DNA of 64,000 nt. Origin: Gemella haemolysans. GTDB taxonomy: Bacteria; Bacillota; Bacilli; Staphylococcales; Gemellaceae. The stretch covers positions 35,302 through 99,301 of the forward strand of contig NZ_JAQMFS010000057.1 of assembly GCF_028308085.1 (NCBI RefSeq). The letters run 5' to 3'. Below the pieces are notes generated by a model. That model was not told where the DNA came from, did not search any database, and saw nothing but the letters and a program-made list of their open reading frames with translations. The position numbers and the translations under genes were made by a program. Positions 1 through 8,972 of the stretch are shown here, in pieces (positions within the stretch are counted from its first letter, which is position 1; every line of letters starts with the position of its first letter).

Positions 1-1
1 A

Positions 2-154
2 CAAGGTAGCGGTAGACCAATTAATGAGGTGCATAAGTTAATTAAGCAATTCGAAGAAATGAGAAAAATGATGAAACAGTTTGGTGGACTTATGAATGAC
101 AAATCTAAGAGAAAGGGTCTAGGAAGAATGTTTGGTGGCAAACTTCCATTTTAA
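2..154 (+). CDS. ffh: Signal recognition particle protein Ffh, C-terminal end (partial)
   Basis: This is the last 50 codons of Ffh, the SRP GTPase that binds signal peptides and 4.5S RNA; the gene begins outside the window. The visible part is the end of the methionine-rich M domain. It has a GSG-R segment, a helix with clustered Met and Lys (EEMRKMMKQFGG) and a basic GGKLPF tail, which matches the C-terminus of Bacillus Ffh. The frame is open from the window edge to the TAA at 152-154. trmL follows after 6 bases, so the two are probably cotranscribed. Confidence 0.88.
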   Translation, partial: QGSGRPINEVHKLIKQFEEMRKMMKQFGGLMNDKSKRKGLGRMFGGKLPF

Positions 155-160
155 TAAATT

Positions 161-634
161 ATGAATAATATAGTTTTATTTCAACCAGAGATACCAGCTA
201 ATACAGGTAATATCGCACGTACATGTGTTGGTACCAATACAAGATTGCATTTAATTAGACCTTTAGGTTTTTCTATTGATGATAAACATGTTAAACGTGC
301 TGGTTTAGATTATTGGGAACATTTAGATTTAGTTGTTTGGGATAGTTTTGATGAATTTCTTGAAGCGACTAATGATAAACATTATTATCTTATTACTAAA
401 TTTGGTTCAAAGAATTATTGTGATTTTGATTTCTCTAATGAAGAAAATGAAGATATATATTTTATCTTTGGAAGAGAAACTAAAGGATTGCCTAAAGAAT
501 TCCGAGAAAAATATAGTGAGCAAGCATTACGTATACCTATGAGTGAAAATGTTCGTTCATTGAATTTATCAAATACTGCTGCATTAATTATTTATGAAGC
601 TCTGAGACAACAGAATTTTAATAAATTACAGTAA
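161..634 (+). CDS. trmL: tRNA (cytidine(34)-2'-O)-methyltransferase TrmL
   Basis: This SPOUT-class methyltransferase methylates the 2'-O of the wobble nucleotide in tRNA-Leu isoacceptors using S-adenosylmethionine. The 157-residue protein is the usual length for TrmL. It has the N-terminal LFQPEIPANTGNIARTC motif and the C-terminal knot motifs FGRETKGLP and IPMSENVRSLNLSNTAAL, which form the cofactor-binding trefoil knot. The ATG at 161 lies 6 bases after ffh and has no strong ribosome-binding site, which is compatible with translational coupling. A repeat element follows the stop. Confidence 0.93.
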   Translation: MNNIVLFQPEIPANTGNIARTCVGTNTRLHLIRPLGFSIDDKHVKRAGLDYWEHLDLVVWDSFDEFLEATNDKHYYLITKFGSKNYCDFDFSNEENEDIYFIFGRETKGLPKEFREKYSEQALRIPMSENVRSLNLSNTAALIIYEALRQQNFNKLQ

Positions 635-665
635 TATGATTGTAACATAAAAGTCCTAAATTAAA

Positions 666-797
666 GAGAACTAATAAGAACAGAGGTTTATTTATATCTA
701 AATTTTTTATAAAAGTTTTTTAGATAACTAATAAATATTATGGGAGTAATCGACAAAATCGAATTCTTCAAAATCTTGATTTTAATTTACTCCCTCC
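666..797 (+). repeat. Dispersed double-palindrome repeat, copy A
   Basis: The sequence starts GAGAACT and carries two nested inverted repeats. The first is GTTTATTTATATCTAAA with TTTAGATAACTAATAAA (about 686-735). The second is GGGAGTAATCGACAAAATCG with a complementary arm ending TTTACTCCC (742-794). Aligned by eye, it matches the reverse complement of 35386-35518 over its whole length, including the non-palindromic flank. The second palindrome could form a hairpin between trmL and ybeY. It does not code. Confidence 0.7.
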
Positions 798-824
798 GTA
801 TTAATAATATAAAAGGAGAACAAC

Positions 825-1298
825 ATGACATTTGTTGATATTATAGATGATAATAACTTAGTAGAAGATAGCACCAAAGATATGTTATTAAAATTGTTAG
901 AATGTGCTGCAGAGTATGAAAATGTTGATACTGAGATTACTGAGATGTCATTATCTTTTGTAGGTAAAGAAGAAATTCAAGAAATTAATCGTGATTATAG
1001 AGGAAAAGATGTTCCTACTGATGTTATTTCTTTTGCATTAAATGATGAAGTAGAGGACGAGATTGATATTATTGGACTTGAAGATGAAATTAATTCTATT
1101 GGTGATGTTATTATCTGTGTAGATATTGCCCATGAACAAGCAAAAGAATATGAACACAGTTTCGATAGAGAGATTGGTTTCTTGGCAGTACATGGATTCT
1201 TACATCTACTTGGTTATGATCACATGACTGAAGAAGATGAAAAAGAAATGTTTGGAAAACAAGATGAAATTTTAGAAAAATTTGGTTTAAGGAGATAA
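825..1298 (+). CDS. ybeY: Endoribonuclease YbeY (rRNA maturation factor)
   Basis: YbeY is a single-strand endoribonuclease needed for 16S rRNA 3' processing and ribosome quality control. The hallmark zinc site is visible near the C-terminus as [11 protein letters not shown], giving the H-x3-H-x5-H pattern. The central [16 protein letters not shown] segment is also typical. At 157 residues it has normal length. The start is supported by AAAAGGAG upstream of the ATG. It begins a tight run with era, 2 bases downstream. The phoH, dgkA and cdd genes that often sit nearby in Bacilli are absent here. Confidence 0.95.
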   Translation: MTFVDIIDDNNLVEDSTKDMLLKLLECAAEYENVDTEITEMSLSFVGKEEIQEINRDYRGKDVPTDVISFALNDEVEDEIDIIGLEDEINSIGDVIICVDIAHEQAKEYEHSFDREIGFLAVHGFLHLLGYDHMTEEDEKEMFGKQDEILEKFGLRR

Positions 1299-1300
1299 GC

Positions 1301-2209
1301 ATGTTTGAGGAACAAATTAAAACTGGATTTGTCACTATTATCGGTCGTCCTAATGCTGGTAAATCTACGTTATTAAATAATATATTACAACAAAAAATTG
1401 CAATCATGTCAGATAAACCACAAACAACGAGAAATATTATTAATGGTGTATATACTGACAATGATTCACAAATCGTTTTCATTGATACTCCTGGAATCCA
1501 CAAGCCAAAGCATAGACTTGGAGATTATATGATGAAACTTGCAAGTAGTGCGATTCAAGAGTCAGAGATAGTTTATTTAATTATAAATGCAAGTGAAAAA
1601 TTTGGGCCTGGAGATCAACACTTAATAAATATAGTTAAAGAATTAAAAGTACCAACATTTTTATTAATTAACAAAATAGATTTAATTTCACCGGAGCAAT
1701 TAATTCAAATCATAGAATTTTATAAAGATTTATATGATTTTGTGGAAATAGTTCCAATTTCTGCTCTTAAGTCAATAAATGTAGATAATCTACTAAATAC
1801 AACAAAAAAATACTTGCAACCTAGTTTTAAAATGTATCCCGATGATGTAATTACAGACTCACCTGAGTATTTTGTGATTTCTGAATTTATTAGAGAAAAA
1901 GTTTTACAATTAACAGAACAAGAAATTCCACATTCTATTGCTGTTGTTATTGATCGAATTGAAAAACAACCTGGTAAAAAGAAAAATATCATTGCAACTA
2001 TCGTTGTTGAGAGAAAATCTCAAAAGGGTATGATTATCGGTAAACAAGGTAAAATGATAAAAGAAATTGGTTCTAGAGCAAGAAAAGATATTGAAGTTCT
2101 TCTTGGCGAAAAAATATTCCTAGAATTATGGGTAAAAGTTATTGATAATTGGAGATCAAAACCAAATCAAATTAGAGATTTAGGCTATAGGGATGATATC
2201 TTTGACTAA
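1301..2209 (+). CDS. era: GTPase Era
   Basis: Era is an essential GTPase that binds the 3' end of 16S rRNA and helps mature the 30S subunit at the membrane. The N-terminal G domain shows G1 GRPNAGKST (about residues 16-24), G3 DTPG and G4 NKID. The C-terminal KH RNA-binding domain contains [15 protein letters not shown]. The 302 residues match the family. The ribosome-binding site AAGGAGAT lies inside the end of ybeY. Its 3' end overlaps recO by 17 bases. Confidence 0.97.
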   Translation: MFEEQIKTGFVTIIGRPNAGKSTLLNNILQQKIAIMSDKPQTTRNIINGVYTDNDSQIVFIDTPGIHKPKHRLGDYMMKLASSAIQESEIVYLIINASEKFGPGDQHLINIVKELKVPTFLLINKIDLISPEQLIQIIEFYKDLYDFVEIVPISALKSINVDNLLNTTKKYLQPSFKMYPDDVITDSPEYFVISEFIREKVLQLTEQEIPHSIAVVIDRIEKQPGKKKNIIATIVVERKSQKGMIIGKQGKMIKEIGSRARKDIEVLLGEKIFLELWVKVIDNWRSKPNQIRDLGYRDDIFD

Positions 2210-2924
2210 TAGAAATTTCATAACGGGGATTATAATTAAAAAAATCCGTTATAAAGATTATCATGAAATTTTACAGGTATTAACTGAACAAGGACATATA
2301 GAGAGTTTTTTTTATGAAAATGTTCATAAAAGTAAAAAGAAAATTAAGGTTAGTACACCATACGAAGTGAGTATTAACTTTTTCCCTACAAATGGTATGA
2401 ATAAAATTACAAATTTGGAAATTGAAAATACATATACCAATATTGTTTATGATGTTATTAAAAATAGTTATGTTTCAAATATGTTGGAATATACATATTT
2501 GGTTAATGATAACTCCTTTAATATTTATAAACTTTTAAAACTTTGTTTAAATACTATTGAAAGTAATGTTTCTGAAAAGCTAGTTGTGAGCTATTTTCTA
2601 GCGAAAATATTAAAAGAGCAAGGTTTTATGTTTAAATATCAAAAAACTGATTATAATTATGTAGGATATAGTTTTCAGAAGAATAGTTTTGTTGATAAGT
2701 TTAATACGGACTACAGTGTCTATGGATTGAATGATCACCTTGTAAAACTTACATACTATCTATCAATTAAAAATATCGATTTTTTGGAAAGTTTAGAAAT
2801 TGAAAATAAAGATTTAATTAGACTCTTTTCATTTTTTAATATGTTGTTTAAAGAATTTATTGGAGTTGAAACGAAATCATATAAAAAAATACTAGAACTT
2901 GAAGAAGTATTAGGTTCTAAATAG
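2193..2924 (+). CDS. recO: DNA repair protein RecO
   Basis: RecO works with RecR to load RecA on SSB-coated DNA and anneals strands in recombinational repair. The N-terminal OB-fold region is recognisable ([18 protein letters not shown], then TEQGHIESF), followed by a helical domain; 243 residues is normal. The four-cysteine zinc motif seen in the second half of many RecO proteins is not visible; the only cysteine noted is in LLKLCLNT. The start at 2193 overlaps era by 17 bases, and a TTG at 2202 is an alternative. The order era-recO is typical of Firmicutes. Confidence 0.88.
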   Translation: MISLTNRNFITGIIIKKIRYKDYHEILQVLTEQGHIESFFYENVHKSKKKIKVSTPYEVSINFFPTNGMNKITNLEIENTYTNIVYDVIKNSYVSNMLEYTYLVNDNSFNIYKLLKLCLNTIESNVSEKLVVSYFLAKILKEQGFMFKYQKTDYNYVGYSFQKNSFVDKFNTDYSVYGLNDHLVKLTYYLSIKNIDFLESLEIENKDLIRLFSFFNMLFKEFIGVETKSYKKILELEEVLGSK

Positions 2925-2937
2925 AAAGAGGCTATGT

Positions 2938-3732
2938 ATGAATAATGCAATAGGAGTATTCGATAGTGGAGTAGGTGGATTAACGGTTGCTCGAGAAATA
3001 ATGAGACAACTTCCTAATGAAACTATTTATTATTTCGGTGATGTGAAAAATTGCCCGTACGGAGATAAAACTAGGGAAGAGATAATTAAATATACGGATA
3101 GAGCTGTGAAATATTTAATTGATAAAGGTGTAAAATTGGTTGTATTAGCATGTAATACAGCAACGGCAGCAGCACTTAATTATCTTCAAGATAAATATGA
3201 CATACCGATAATAGGAGTAGTACAGCCTGGGGCAAGACGTGCAATCCAGGCTACTGAGAATAATAAGGTTCTTGTTTTAGGTACTAAATTCACTGCAAAA
3301 TCAAAAGTTTATGATATTGAAATTGAGAATATTAATTCTGATATTCAAGTCGTTGATAAAGCTTGTCCTGCTTTTGTACCTTTTATTGAATCAGAAGGTA
3401 ACGTTGATAAAGATGCAACAAAGACGATTATACATGAAACTTTGGAGAACACACGTAATTTAGGAGTAGATACAGTTGTTTTAGGTTGCACGCATTATCC
3501 AATTTTAAAAAAAGATATTGAAGAATATTATGGTAATAATATTAAGGTTATTTCTTCAGGGAGAGAAGCTGCTCGAGAAGTTAGCTCTGTATTAGGGTAT
3601 ACAAAGTTACATCAGAAGAAATCTAATAAGAAAGAGCATAGATTTTTCATATCAGAAGATAGTGATAACTTTAATAATATAGCTTCGAAATGGTTGAATA
3701 AAGAAATCATTGCAGAAGTAGTAGATTTATAG
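2938..3732 (+). CDS. murI: Glutamate racemase
   Basis: Glutamate racemase interconverts L- and D-glutamate in the cytoplasm, supplying D-Glu for peptidoglycan. Both catalytic cysteine motifs are present: ACNTATAAAL in the first half and GCTHYPIL in the second. The N-terminal IGVFDSGVGGLTV is diagnostic. The 264 residues fit the family. The start has AAAGAGG upstream. It lies 13 bases after recO and 9 before the nucleotide pyrophosphatase gene, as in the racE-type clusters of Bacilli. Confidence 0.96.
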   Translation: MNNAIGVFDSGVGGLTVAREIMRQLPNETIYYFGDVKNCPYGDKTREEIIKYTDRAVKYLIDKGVKLVVLACNTATAAALNYLQDKYDIPIIGVVQPGARRAIQATENNKVLVLGTKFTAKSKVYDIEIENINSDIQVVDKACPAFVPFIESEGNVDKDATKTIIHETLENTRNLGVDTVVLGCTHYPILKKDIEEYYGNNIKVISSGREAAREVSSVLGYTKLHQKKSNKKEHRFFISEDSDNFNNIASKWLNKEIIAEVVDL

Positions 3733-3741
3733 GAGAAAGTA

Positions 3742-4326
3742 ATGAAAGAATTAATTTTAGCATCTAATAATGCTCACAAAGTAGAAGAAATTAAAAGTAT
3801 ATTAGAAGATTATAGTATCTTAACTCTTAAGGATATTAACTACACAAAAGAAATAGTAGAAGATGGTTCTACATTTGAAGAGAATGCATTAATTAAAGCT
3901 CGAACAATATGTAAATACTCTGGTAAAACTGCTATTTCTGATGACAGTGGATTAAGTGTTGACCTACTTGATGGGAGACCCGGTGTATATTCTGCAAGAT
4001 ATTCTAAAGAACAAACTGATGAAAAAAATATAGAAAAAGTTCTTTTAGAGTTAAATGGACAAAAATCAAAAGCTAAATTTGTTTCAGTTATAGCTCTTGT
4101 AAAACCTGATGGAACAGAATTAACTTTTAGAGGTGAGTGCCATGGCGAAATTATTTTTGAAAAACGTGGTACAAATGGTTTTGGATATGATCCAATCTTC
4201 TATGTTCCATCTTTAGATAAAACTTTTGCAGAGTTAAGTGCTGAACAAAAAAATAGTATTAGTCATAGAAAACAATCATTAGAAAAATTTTCTCAATATT
4301 TGAAAGAAGAAAGTGATGAAAACTAG
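3742..4326 (+). CDS. rdgB: XTP/dITP diphosphatase (RdgB/HAM1 family)
   Basis: This house-cleaning enzyme hydrolyses non-canonical purine nucleotides (XTP, dITP, ITP) to monophosphates, keeping them out of DNA and RNA. The N-terminal LILASNNAHKVEEI, the DDSGLSVDLLDGRPGVYSARY motif and the C-terminal GFGYDPIFYVP plus SHRKQ are all family signatures. The 194 residues are typical. It has an AGGAGAAAGT site before the ATG. Its end overlaps the following ferredoxin gene, indicating coupled translation. Confidence 0.95.
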   Translation: MKELILASNNAHKVEEIKSILEDYSILTLKDINYTKEIVEDGSTFEENALIKARTICKYSGKTAISDDSGLSVDLLDGRPGVYSARYSKEQTDEKNIEKVLLELNGQKSKAKFVSVIALVKPDGTELTFRGECHGEIIFEKRGTNGFGYDPIFYVPSLDKTFAELSAEQKNSISHRKQSLEKFSQYLKEESDEN

Positions 4327-4528
4327 AATTATTCGTGAAGATTGTATTGCTTGTGGAAATTGTAATGCTATCTGTCCTGATATATATGATTATGACGAAG
4401 ATGGAATTGCGTATTGTATTATAGATGAAAATAATATGACGGAAGTAGTTCCAGAAAAATATAGAAGTTTGGTTCTTGATGCACAAGTAAATTGTCCTAC
4501 TGAGGCAGTTTATGTAGAAGAGGACTAG
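4316..4528 (+). CDS. fer: Ferredoxin, single [4Fe-4S] type
   Basis: This small soluble electron carrier has 70 residues from the ATG at 4316; a GTG one codon upstream is possible. The cluster ligands are visible as C10-x2-C13-x2-C16 near the N-terminus, in CIACGNC followed by NAICPDIYD, and a distal Cys in NCPTEAV. This matches the Bacillus single-cluster ferredoxins; Cys20 is an extra cysteine. The protein is very acidic, as expected. The start overlaps the upstream stop region by 11 bases. The redox partner cannot be told from the context. Confidence 0.9.
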   Translation: MKTRIIREDCIACGNCNAICPDIYDYDEDGIAYCIIDENNMTEVVPEKYRSLVLDAQVNCPTEAVYVEED

Positions 4529-4541
4529 AAAGGAGAGAAGA

Positions 4542-6851
4542 TTGAGCAATAAAAAAACAAAAAAATCCAAAAAAACAAATGGAACAAAAAAATCCACTAA
4601 CTCCAAAGGTAAAAAAGGTGCTACAAAGAAAAATCCTAAGAAAAATATAATTCCAGTTTTAACTAAAGAAACATACAGAGGATTGTATTTTGTAATTTCT
4701 GTTCTTATTATAATTTTATCTGTTCTTCAGATGGGATTTGTAGGTAGATTTTTCGATTCATTATTTAAATATCTATTTGGTAGCTTTAGCTACATATTAT
4801 ATATAATTATAGTAGCTACACCAATTTATTATATAATGAATAAGAAAATCAAAACACCCGCTATTGTAGTAACGCTTTTAGTGTTGATAGATTTCTTATT
4901 CCAGTTAATACTAGTAGGCAATGCAGAAAGTACTTATATTAGTTTTACGGAGATATATAATGGTAAAGTATTAACTTATGGCGGTGGACTAATATCTTAC
5001 TATCCAGTTAAATTTTTAATATACTTATTATCATACTATGGATCTTTATTAGTAGTTATATCAGCAATTATTACATCTATATTCTTATATTTTAATATAA
5101 ATCATAGAACTCTTGTTTTAAGATTAAAGCATCAAATTGTGGATGCTTTTGACAAAAATGAGTATGTAGATGAAGAACATGACGAGTGTCTTGAATTTGA
5201 TGAAGAAATAATAGACGATTATAATTATGTAGATACAAAAAAAGAAAATTCTAATGAACAAAGATATAATAATATCAAAGACAAAGATTTAGTAGTAGAT
5301 ATTAGAGAGTTTAAAGAAGAACCTGGGGAAGAACTTGTACAAAGAGTTACAAGAAAACAAGCTAAGTCAAAAGAAGTTAAAAGTGTTGATGTTGTCGAGG
5401 AATCTTTAAATGAAGGAGTATCTGAAGAATCATATGATAATTATCAACTACCTCCAATTACATTACTTAATAGTCCAGTTAAAAAACAAACAATAACTAA
5501 GGGTGATGTAGTTGAAAAATCTAAAATATTACAAAGTACATTTAATAACTTTGGTATTGAGGTGAAAATAGTTAAAGCAATAGTAGGTCCTTCTATTACA
5601 CAATTTCAAATTTTACCAACTCCGGGAACAAAGGTTAGTAAAATTGTAAATTTAAGCAATGATATTGCGCTGAATCTTGCAGCTAAAGATGTACGTATTG
5701 AAGCACCAATTCCTGGTAAGTCATTAATTGGTATTGAAATTCCAAATACAGTAAATGAATTAGTAACAATGAAGGAAGTATTTGTAAATGATGAGGATAA
5801 CTCTCCTCTATCAGTTGCCTTGGGGAAAGATGTATCTGGTGAATCAATTTTTACAAGAATCGATAAAACACCGCACTTATTAATTGCAGGTTCAACAGGT
5901 AGTGGTAAATCAGTATGTGTTAACACGATAATTACAAGTATATTACTAAAAAATAAACCAGATAAAGTAAAATTAATAATGATAGACCCAAAAATGGTAG
6001 AATTATCAATATATGATGGAATTCCGCATCTATTAACATCAGTTGTAACTGATCCAATAAAAGCTGCTGATGTACTTCATAAAGTAGTTTTAGAAATGGA
6101 AAATAGATATCGAGAGTTTGCTAGAGCACGAGTTAGAAATATGGAAGGCTATAATAAAATAGCAGCAAAAGATCCAGATTATAAAGAACTACCGTATATA
6201 GTAGTTATTATTGATGAATTGGCTGACTTGATGATGGTGTCATCTAAAGAAGTAGAAGAATCGATTGCACGAATAGCCCAGAAAGCACGTGCTGCAGGAA
6301 TTCATATGATTATAGCTACTCAAAGACCGTCTGTAGATGTTATAACAGGAGTAATTAAAACAAATATACCTTCAAGAATAGCATTTGCAGTAAGTTCAAG
6401 TATTGATTCAAGAACAATTCTAGATAAGTCAGGAGCTGAAACCTTACTTGGTAAAGGTGATATGCTTTACTTATCAGCTGATTCAAGTAAACCTGTACGT
6501 ATCCAAGGAGCCTTTCTTTCAGATGAGGAAGTAGAAAAAGTAGTAGATTATGTTAAGAGCCAGTCAGAGGCCCAATATGATCCAAATATGACACCAAGTG
6601 AAGTAACTTCACAAGGTAGTGGTAGTTCATCAGCAGATGACATAGATCCACTGTATAAAGAAGTATTACTATTTATAGCAAAAACACAAAAAGCTTCAGC
6701 TTCACTTTTACAACGTAGATTTAAAATTGGATACAATAGAGCAGCTAGAATAATAGATATGCTTGAAGAAGACGGTTATATTGGTCCAGTTGATGGGAGT
6801 AAGCCTAGAAAAGTATTTTTAGAGAAGGAGTTTGCAGAAGATTACGAATAA
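4542..6851 (+). CDS. ftsK: DNA translocase FtsK/SpoIIIE
   Basis: FtsK is a septum-located ATP-driven DNA pump that clears chromosome ends during division and activates Xer recombination at dif. A very Lys-rich N-terminus is followed by about four membrane segments (residues 45-190), an acidic linker, then the motor. Visible motor motifs are Walker A GSTGSGKS, Walker B VVIIDELADLM and ATQRPSVDVITG. The gamma winged-helix domain at the end (QRRFKIGYNRAARIIDMLEE) reads KOPS-type sites. It has a TTG start at 4542 with AAAGGAGAG upstream. The 769 residues are typical. Confidence 0.96.
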   Translation: MSNKKTKKSKKTNGTKKSTNSKGKKGATKKNPKKNIIPVLTKETYRGLYFVISVLIIILSVLQMGFVGRFFDSLFKYLFGSFSYILYIIIVATPIYYIMNKKIKTPAIVVTLLVLIDFLFQLILVGNAESTYISFTEIYNGKVLTYGGGLISYYPVKFLIYLLSYYGSLLVVISAIITSIFLYFNINHRTLVLRLKHQIVDAFDKNEYVDEEHDECLEFDEEIIDDYNYVDTKKENSNEQRYNNIKDKDLVVDIREFKEEPGEELVQRVTRKQAKSKEVKSVDVVEESLNEGVSEESYDNYQLPPITLLNSPVKKQTITKGDVVEKSKILQSTFNNFGIEVKIVKAIVGPSITQFQILPTPGTKVSKIVNLSNDIALNLAAKDVRIEAPIPGKSLIGIEIPNTVNELVTMKEVFVNDEDNSPLSVALGKDVSGESIFTRIDKTPHLLIAGSTGSGKSVCVNTIITSILLKNKPDKVKLIMIDPKMVELSIYDGIPHLLTSVVTDPIKAADVLHKVVLEMENRYREFARARVRNMEGYNKIAAKDPDYKELPYIVVIIDELADLMMVSSKEVEESIARIAQKARAAGIHMIIATQRPSVDVITGVIKTNIPSRIAFAVSSSIDSRTILDKSGAETLLGKGDMLYLSADSSKPVRIQGAFLSDEEVEKVVDYVKSQSEAQYDPNMTPSEVTSQGSGSSSADDIDPLYKEVLLFIAKTQKASASLLQRRFKIGYNRAARIIDMLEEDGYIGPVDGSKPRKVFLEKEFAEDYE

Positions 6852-6854
6852 AAA

Positions 6855-6882
6855 AGTTTACATAAATAATATTATGTAAACT
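6855..6882 (+). repeat. 28-bp dif-like palindrome, copy 1
   Basis: The sequence is AGTTTACATAA, a 6-base spacer, then TTATGTAAACT, starting 4 bases after the ftsK stop. The two 11-base arms are perfect inverted repeats. The arm TTATGTAAACT is identical, as far as I recall, to the right arm of the Bacillus subtilis dif site, and 11-6-11 is the dif geometry. No T-tract follows, so it is not a standard terminator. Near-identical copies are at 8958 and 13873. Confidence 0.65.
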
Positions 6883-6914
6883 ACGAATGATAATATTAAG
6901 AGAGGTAAATTAAA

Positions 6915-7682
6915 TTGAGAAAAAATAATAAAGTACTAGTTGGATTATTGATAATCGTACTTTTAGCGGTTATCGGACTATCTGCTTATGCTTATCAAAA
7001 ACAAAAAGCTTTAAATAATGTTAAACCAAAAGTTACAGAAACTAAGAAAGAAGATTCTAAATTTGAAAAAATAATAAAAGAAAGTTCTAGTAACTTTAAT
7101 AAAGAAAATGAATTAAGTAAGAAAATTGATATACTAAAAAATCTATTAACTTATAAAGATGAAATAAGTAAAGAGAATAAAGATAAACTTAACGAACAAT
7201 TTAATTCTCAAGTCAAAGAGATGAGAGAAAAAATTAAAAATAGTTTAAAAGATAAAATTAGTTCTCTAACAGTTACTAATGAAGATAAAACTAATACTGA
7301 AAAAATTACTAATGTTAAAAAAGAGCTTACTGAACTACAAACTTTAGTAGATAAAGAAAAAGAATCAATTTTTGAAAAAGATGAGGACTACAATGATATT
7401 TCTCAACTAATTAAAACAAATCTTGCAACTACTGAAGTAACACAAACAGCTACAACAACAAATAATAGTAATACAACTACTGAACAGGCTCAACATACTC
7501 AGGTAGTTGAAGTACCAACTCCTCAAAGATCACGAGGAACGACTACTTATACTCCTCCAAGAGTGCAAAATAGTCCAACAGCCCCTTCTAGAAACTCTGA
7601 TTCAAGTGCTACTGTTACACCACCTGCACCAGTAACACCAACTACACCAGCAGTTAGTGAAACAACAGGAACAAGTGAATAA
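6915..7682 (+). CDS. Membrane-anchored coiled-coil protein of unknown function
   Basis: I do not recognise a family. The 255-residue protein starts at a TTG with AGAGGT upstream. It has a short basic N-terminus and one hydrophobic segment (about residues 9-27, VGLLIIVLLAVIGLSAYAY). A Lys/Glu-rich, probably coiled-coil region follows (about 40-170). The tail is rich in Thr, Pro and Ser (175-255), typical of extracellular linkers. This predicts one membrane anchor with the rest outside. There is no lipobox or LPXTG. It lies 63 bases after ftsK, so a cell-envelope or division-site role is conceivable but unproven. A clear terminator follows. Confidence 0.8.
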   Translation: MRKNNKVLVGLLIIVLLAVIGLSAYAYQKQKALNNVKPKVTETKKEDSKFEKIIKESSSNFNKENELSKKIDILKNLLTYKDEISKENKDKLNEQFNSQVKEMREKIKNSLKDKISSLTVTNEDKTNTEKITNVKKELTELQTLVDKEKESIFEKDEDYNDISQLIKTNLATTEVTQTATTTNNSNTTTEQAQHTQVVEVPTPQRSRGTTTYTPPRVQNSPTAPSRNSDSSATVTPPAPVTPTTPAVSETTGTSE

Positions 7683-7689
7683 ATTTTTA

Positions 7690-7724
7690 AAAACAGGATA
7701 ATATACAACATTATCCTGTTTTTG
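7690..7724 (+). terminator. Rho-independent terminator
   Basis: The stem AAAAACAGGATAAT (7690-7703) pairs with ATTATCCTGTTTTT (7711-7724) around a 7-base loop, with a run of T at the end. It ends the transcript of the coiled-coil membrane protein gene. Confidence 0.85.
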
Positions 7725-7798
7725 TTATTGTAGCATATTACAGAATATGTTATAATTATAATGAATTTAAATTTATGCAAGAAGGGTAAGTAATAATA

Positions 7799-8368
7799 AT
7801 GAATCTACCAAATAAAATAACATTATTTAGAACAATATTAATACCTATATTTATAGTATTTTTATTATATAATATGGGAGGTAGTATTTCTATCCTAGGT
7901 GGTCGAAATATAACCCTTAATATTTTCATAGCAGCATTAATTTTTATGTTTGCATCATTCACAGATTTTATTGATGGATATCTTGCTAGAAAATATAATT
8001 TAGTGACTAATATGGGTAAATTCTTAGATCCATTAGCAGATAAACTTCTAGTTGGAAGTGCCTTTATTGTAATGGTTGAATTAGGATTAATGCACAGTTG
8101 GATGGTAGTGGTTGTAATTGCTAGAGAATTTGCAGTTACGGGACTTAGACTTCTGGCTGTAGAAAAAGGGGAAGTAATACCCGCAGGAATTCTAGGTAAA
8201 CTAAAAACTATTAGCCAATTATTAGCTATTATTCTAATTTTATTAGGCAATCCGATATTTAACAGTATTGGCTTTGAACTAGATTATATTCTATTATGGA
8301 TTTCTGTAATATTGACTATTTTATCAGGATTGGAATATTTCAAAAATTCTTTACATGTATTTAAATAA
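7799..8368 (+). CDS. pgsA: CDP-diacylglycerol-glycerol-3-phosphate 3-phosphatidyltransferase
   Basis: PgsA makes phosphatidylglycerophosphate from CDP-diacylglycerol and glycerol-3-phosphate, the committed step to phosphatidylglycerol and cardiolipin. The CDP-alcohol phosphotransferase signature D-x2-DG-x2-AR-x8-G-x3-D-x3-D is visible in DFIDGYLARKYN followed by GKFLDPLADKLL (about residues 59-82). The 189-residue protein has several membrane helices. The site GAAGGG precedes the ATG. It follows a terminator and precedes its own, so it is probably monocistronic. A pgsA near recA or ftsK is common in Bacilli. Confidence 0.94.
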   Translation: MNLPNKITLFRTILIPIFIVFLLYNMGGSISILGGRNITLNIFIAALIFMFASFTDFIDGYLARKYNLVTNMGKFLDPLADKLLVGSAFIVMVELGLMHSWMVVVVIAREFAVTGLRLLAVEKGEVIPAGILGKLKTISQLLAIILILLGNPIFNSIGFELDYILLWISVILTILSGLEYFKNSLHVFK

Positions 8369-8403
8369 TGTTAGTGATAGGATTTCCTGTCCTAACATTT
8401 TTT
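8367..8403 (+). terminator. Likely rho-independent terminator after pgsA
   Basis: The outer stem AATGTTAG pairs with CTAACATT, an inner ATAGGA pairs with TCCTGT, and a run of seven T follows. It lies directly after the pgsA stop codon. Confidence 0.7.
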
Positions 8404-8432
8404 TATGGTAAAATTAGAAAGGTGTGATTATA

Positions 8433-8972
8433 TTGGATAATATTCTGAAAGATGAGTGTTTTAAGAAAAGATATCCTATTATTTTAGTATGTCATAATAA
8501 TAAATGGATAGAATGGTATAAAGGAATGGAAGTAAAATTATCAAAATTACTTAAAGATATACCAGTAAATATTTATCATATTGGAAGTTCTGCAATACCA
8601 AATATAAAATCAAAAAATATAATTGATATACTTATAGAAACTATTGATGATAGAAATTTTGGTAATATAGTTAAAATTCTTTCTAAAGAATGGGAATTAC
8701 GTTGGAATGAAGACGATAGAGCTTTTTTAGTTAAAGGATATGGTGAGAAAGGTTTTCTAGATAGAGTATTTCATCTTCATATAAGAAAAAAAGGCGATAT
8801 TACTGAAGTAGAATTCAAAAATATATTATTAGAATATCCAGAAGTTGCAAAGAAATATGAGGCTTTAAAGTTAAAACTAGAAAAAGAATATAAATTTGAT
8901 AGAGAAAGATATACTGAAGGTAAAACAGAATTTATAGATAATATTATAAGAGAATACAGTTTACATAAATAA
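8433..8972 (+). CDS. GrpB/UPF0157 family nucleotidyltransferase-fold protein
   Basis: This protein belongs to the GrpB (UPF0157) family, which has a nucleotidyltransferase fold; no biochemical role is firmly assigned. The signature is visible as IYHIGSSAIPNIKSKNIIDILIE (about residues 46-68), the usual HiGSTAvp...K-iIDi motif with the catalytic-type Asp. Start: TTG at 8433 is preferred because AAAGGTG lies 10 bases upstream. A GTG at 8424 would sit too close to that site. The stop codon lies inside a large palindrome shared with the convergent neighbour. Confidence 0.82.
   Translation: MDNILKDECFKKRYPIILVCHNNKWIEWYKGMEVKLSKLLKDIPVNIYHIGSSAIPNIKSKNIIDILIETIDDRNFGNIVKILSKEWELRWNEDDRAFLVKGYGEKGFLDRVFHLHIRKKGDITEVEFKNILLEYPEVAKKYEALKLKLEKEYKFDRERYTEGKTEFIDNIIREYSLHK

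Noticed and set aside
1111..1503. 130-codon open frame on the minus strand
   Set aside because: It lies opposite the ends of ybeY and era, which have clear motifs and ribosome-binding sites, and has no site or recognisable protein of its own.
4259..4606. 115-codon minus-strand frame rich in Phe and Ile
   Set aside because: It is antisense to the ferredoxin and ftsK starts, which carry clear family motifs; it has no ribosome-binding site.
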